DNA of 64,000 nucleotides from Polynucleobacter sinensis. GTDB lineage: Bacteria; Pseudomonadota; Gammaproteobacteria; Burkholderiales; Burkholderiaceae. The stretch spans positions 1-64,000 of the forward strand of contig NZ_LOJJ01000001.1 of the NCBI RefSeq assembly GCF_001595985.1, read 5' to 3'. The notes below the pieces were generated by a model. It was given only the letters and a program-made list of their open reading frames with translations, made no database searches and was not told where the DNA came from. Position 1 is the first letter of the stretch. Every line of letters starts with the position of its first letter. The translations under genes were made by a program, and so were the position numbers. Below are positions 63,960-64,000 of the stretch, one piece after another.

Positions 63960-64000
63960 TTATTTGTCAGTAGTTTCTTGTGAGGCTTTAGCGCCTAAAC
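63960..64000 (-). CDS. C-terminal end of an upstream gene (probably a PTS EIIA), truncated
   Basis: The last 12 codons and the TAA stop of a minus-strand gene are seen (LGAKASQETTDK), eight bases upstream of ptsH. In Burkholderiales a mannose-type EIIA gene usually precedes ptsH; this identity is inferred from synteny only. The coding frame is the only one open to the window edge. Confidence 0.45.
   Translation of the reverse strand, partial: LGAKASQETTDK

Overview
The window looks like a chromosome segment of a small-genome betaproteobacterium, most likely Polynucleobacter or a close Burkholderiaceae relative. The evidence is the gene order and proteins: kdsD-kdsC-lptCAB-hpf-ptsN-hprK-rapZ, a cox cluster carrying DUF2970, DUF2909 and a tiny assembly protein, a CTC-type RplY, and a short NG-only FtsY. 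The assignment rests on recognising families and synteny, not on a search.

Left part (1-13.1 kb) is accessory in character. It opens inside an IS30-family transposase gene, followed by a decayed 3' fragment of a CAU tRNA gene. Next come a 42-aa DUF3149 membrane protein behind a textbook FNR-type promoter, a rhodanese, a small membrane protein, thioredoxin 2, and an ArsR-type repressor with the cysteine pair of persulfide sensors. Divergent to the repressor is an RND pump operon (RND permease, DUF2892, TolC-like channel, methyltransferase) with no membrane fusion protein. An Fnr/Crp-family regulator, a CIO-type cytochrome bd oxidase, a 1-Cys peroxiredoxin and an exported thioredoxin-fold protein complete it. 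Together this reads as a low-oxygen, sulfur and thiol-stress locus.

13.3-19.4 kb is a mobile module. Four overlapping minus-strand genes encode three different tyrosine recombinases (419, 502 and 662 aa) and a small coiled-coil protein (141 aa). Next to them is a divergent pair, an XRE repressor and a 121-aa orphan. The module abuts the ssb terminator. It resembles Tn554 TnpA/TnpB/TnpC and, from memory, the gamma-mobile-trio layout, but with one recombinase more.

19.4-64 kb is core chromosome: ssb, an MFS transporter, uvrA, a KefB-like exchanger, Kdo synthesis and LPS transport (kdsD, kdsC, lptC, lptA, lptB), then hpf, ptsN, hprK, rapZ. DNA repair follows (mutY, mutM), then a TPR-LolB fusion, ispE, tRNA-Gln(TTG), prs, rplY, pth, a ferredoxin, coaD, rsmD, a pair of M16 peptidases, ftsY and rpoH. 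A complete aa3/caa3 oxidase cluster comes next (sco, ctaB, ctaA, SURF1, coxC, ctaG, ctaD, coxB). The right end holds a BioC-like methyltransferase, comF, trmL, gpsA-secB-grxC-rhodanese, gpmA, ctpA, moeB and ptsI-ptsH. The window therefore holds both halves of a regulatory PTS (EI, HPr, EIIA-Ntr, HPr kinase).

The most informative regulatory finding is a perfect CIRCE element in front of rpoH, which places the heat-shock sigma factor under HrcA control. The most interesting unexplained system is the four-gene recombinase module.
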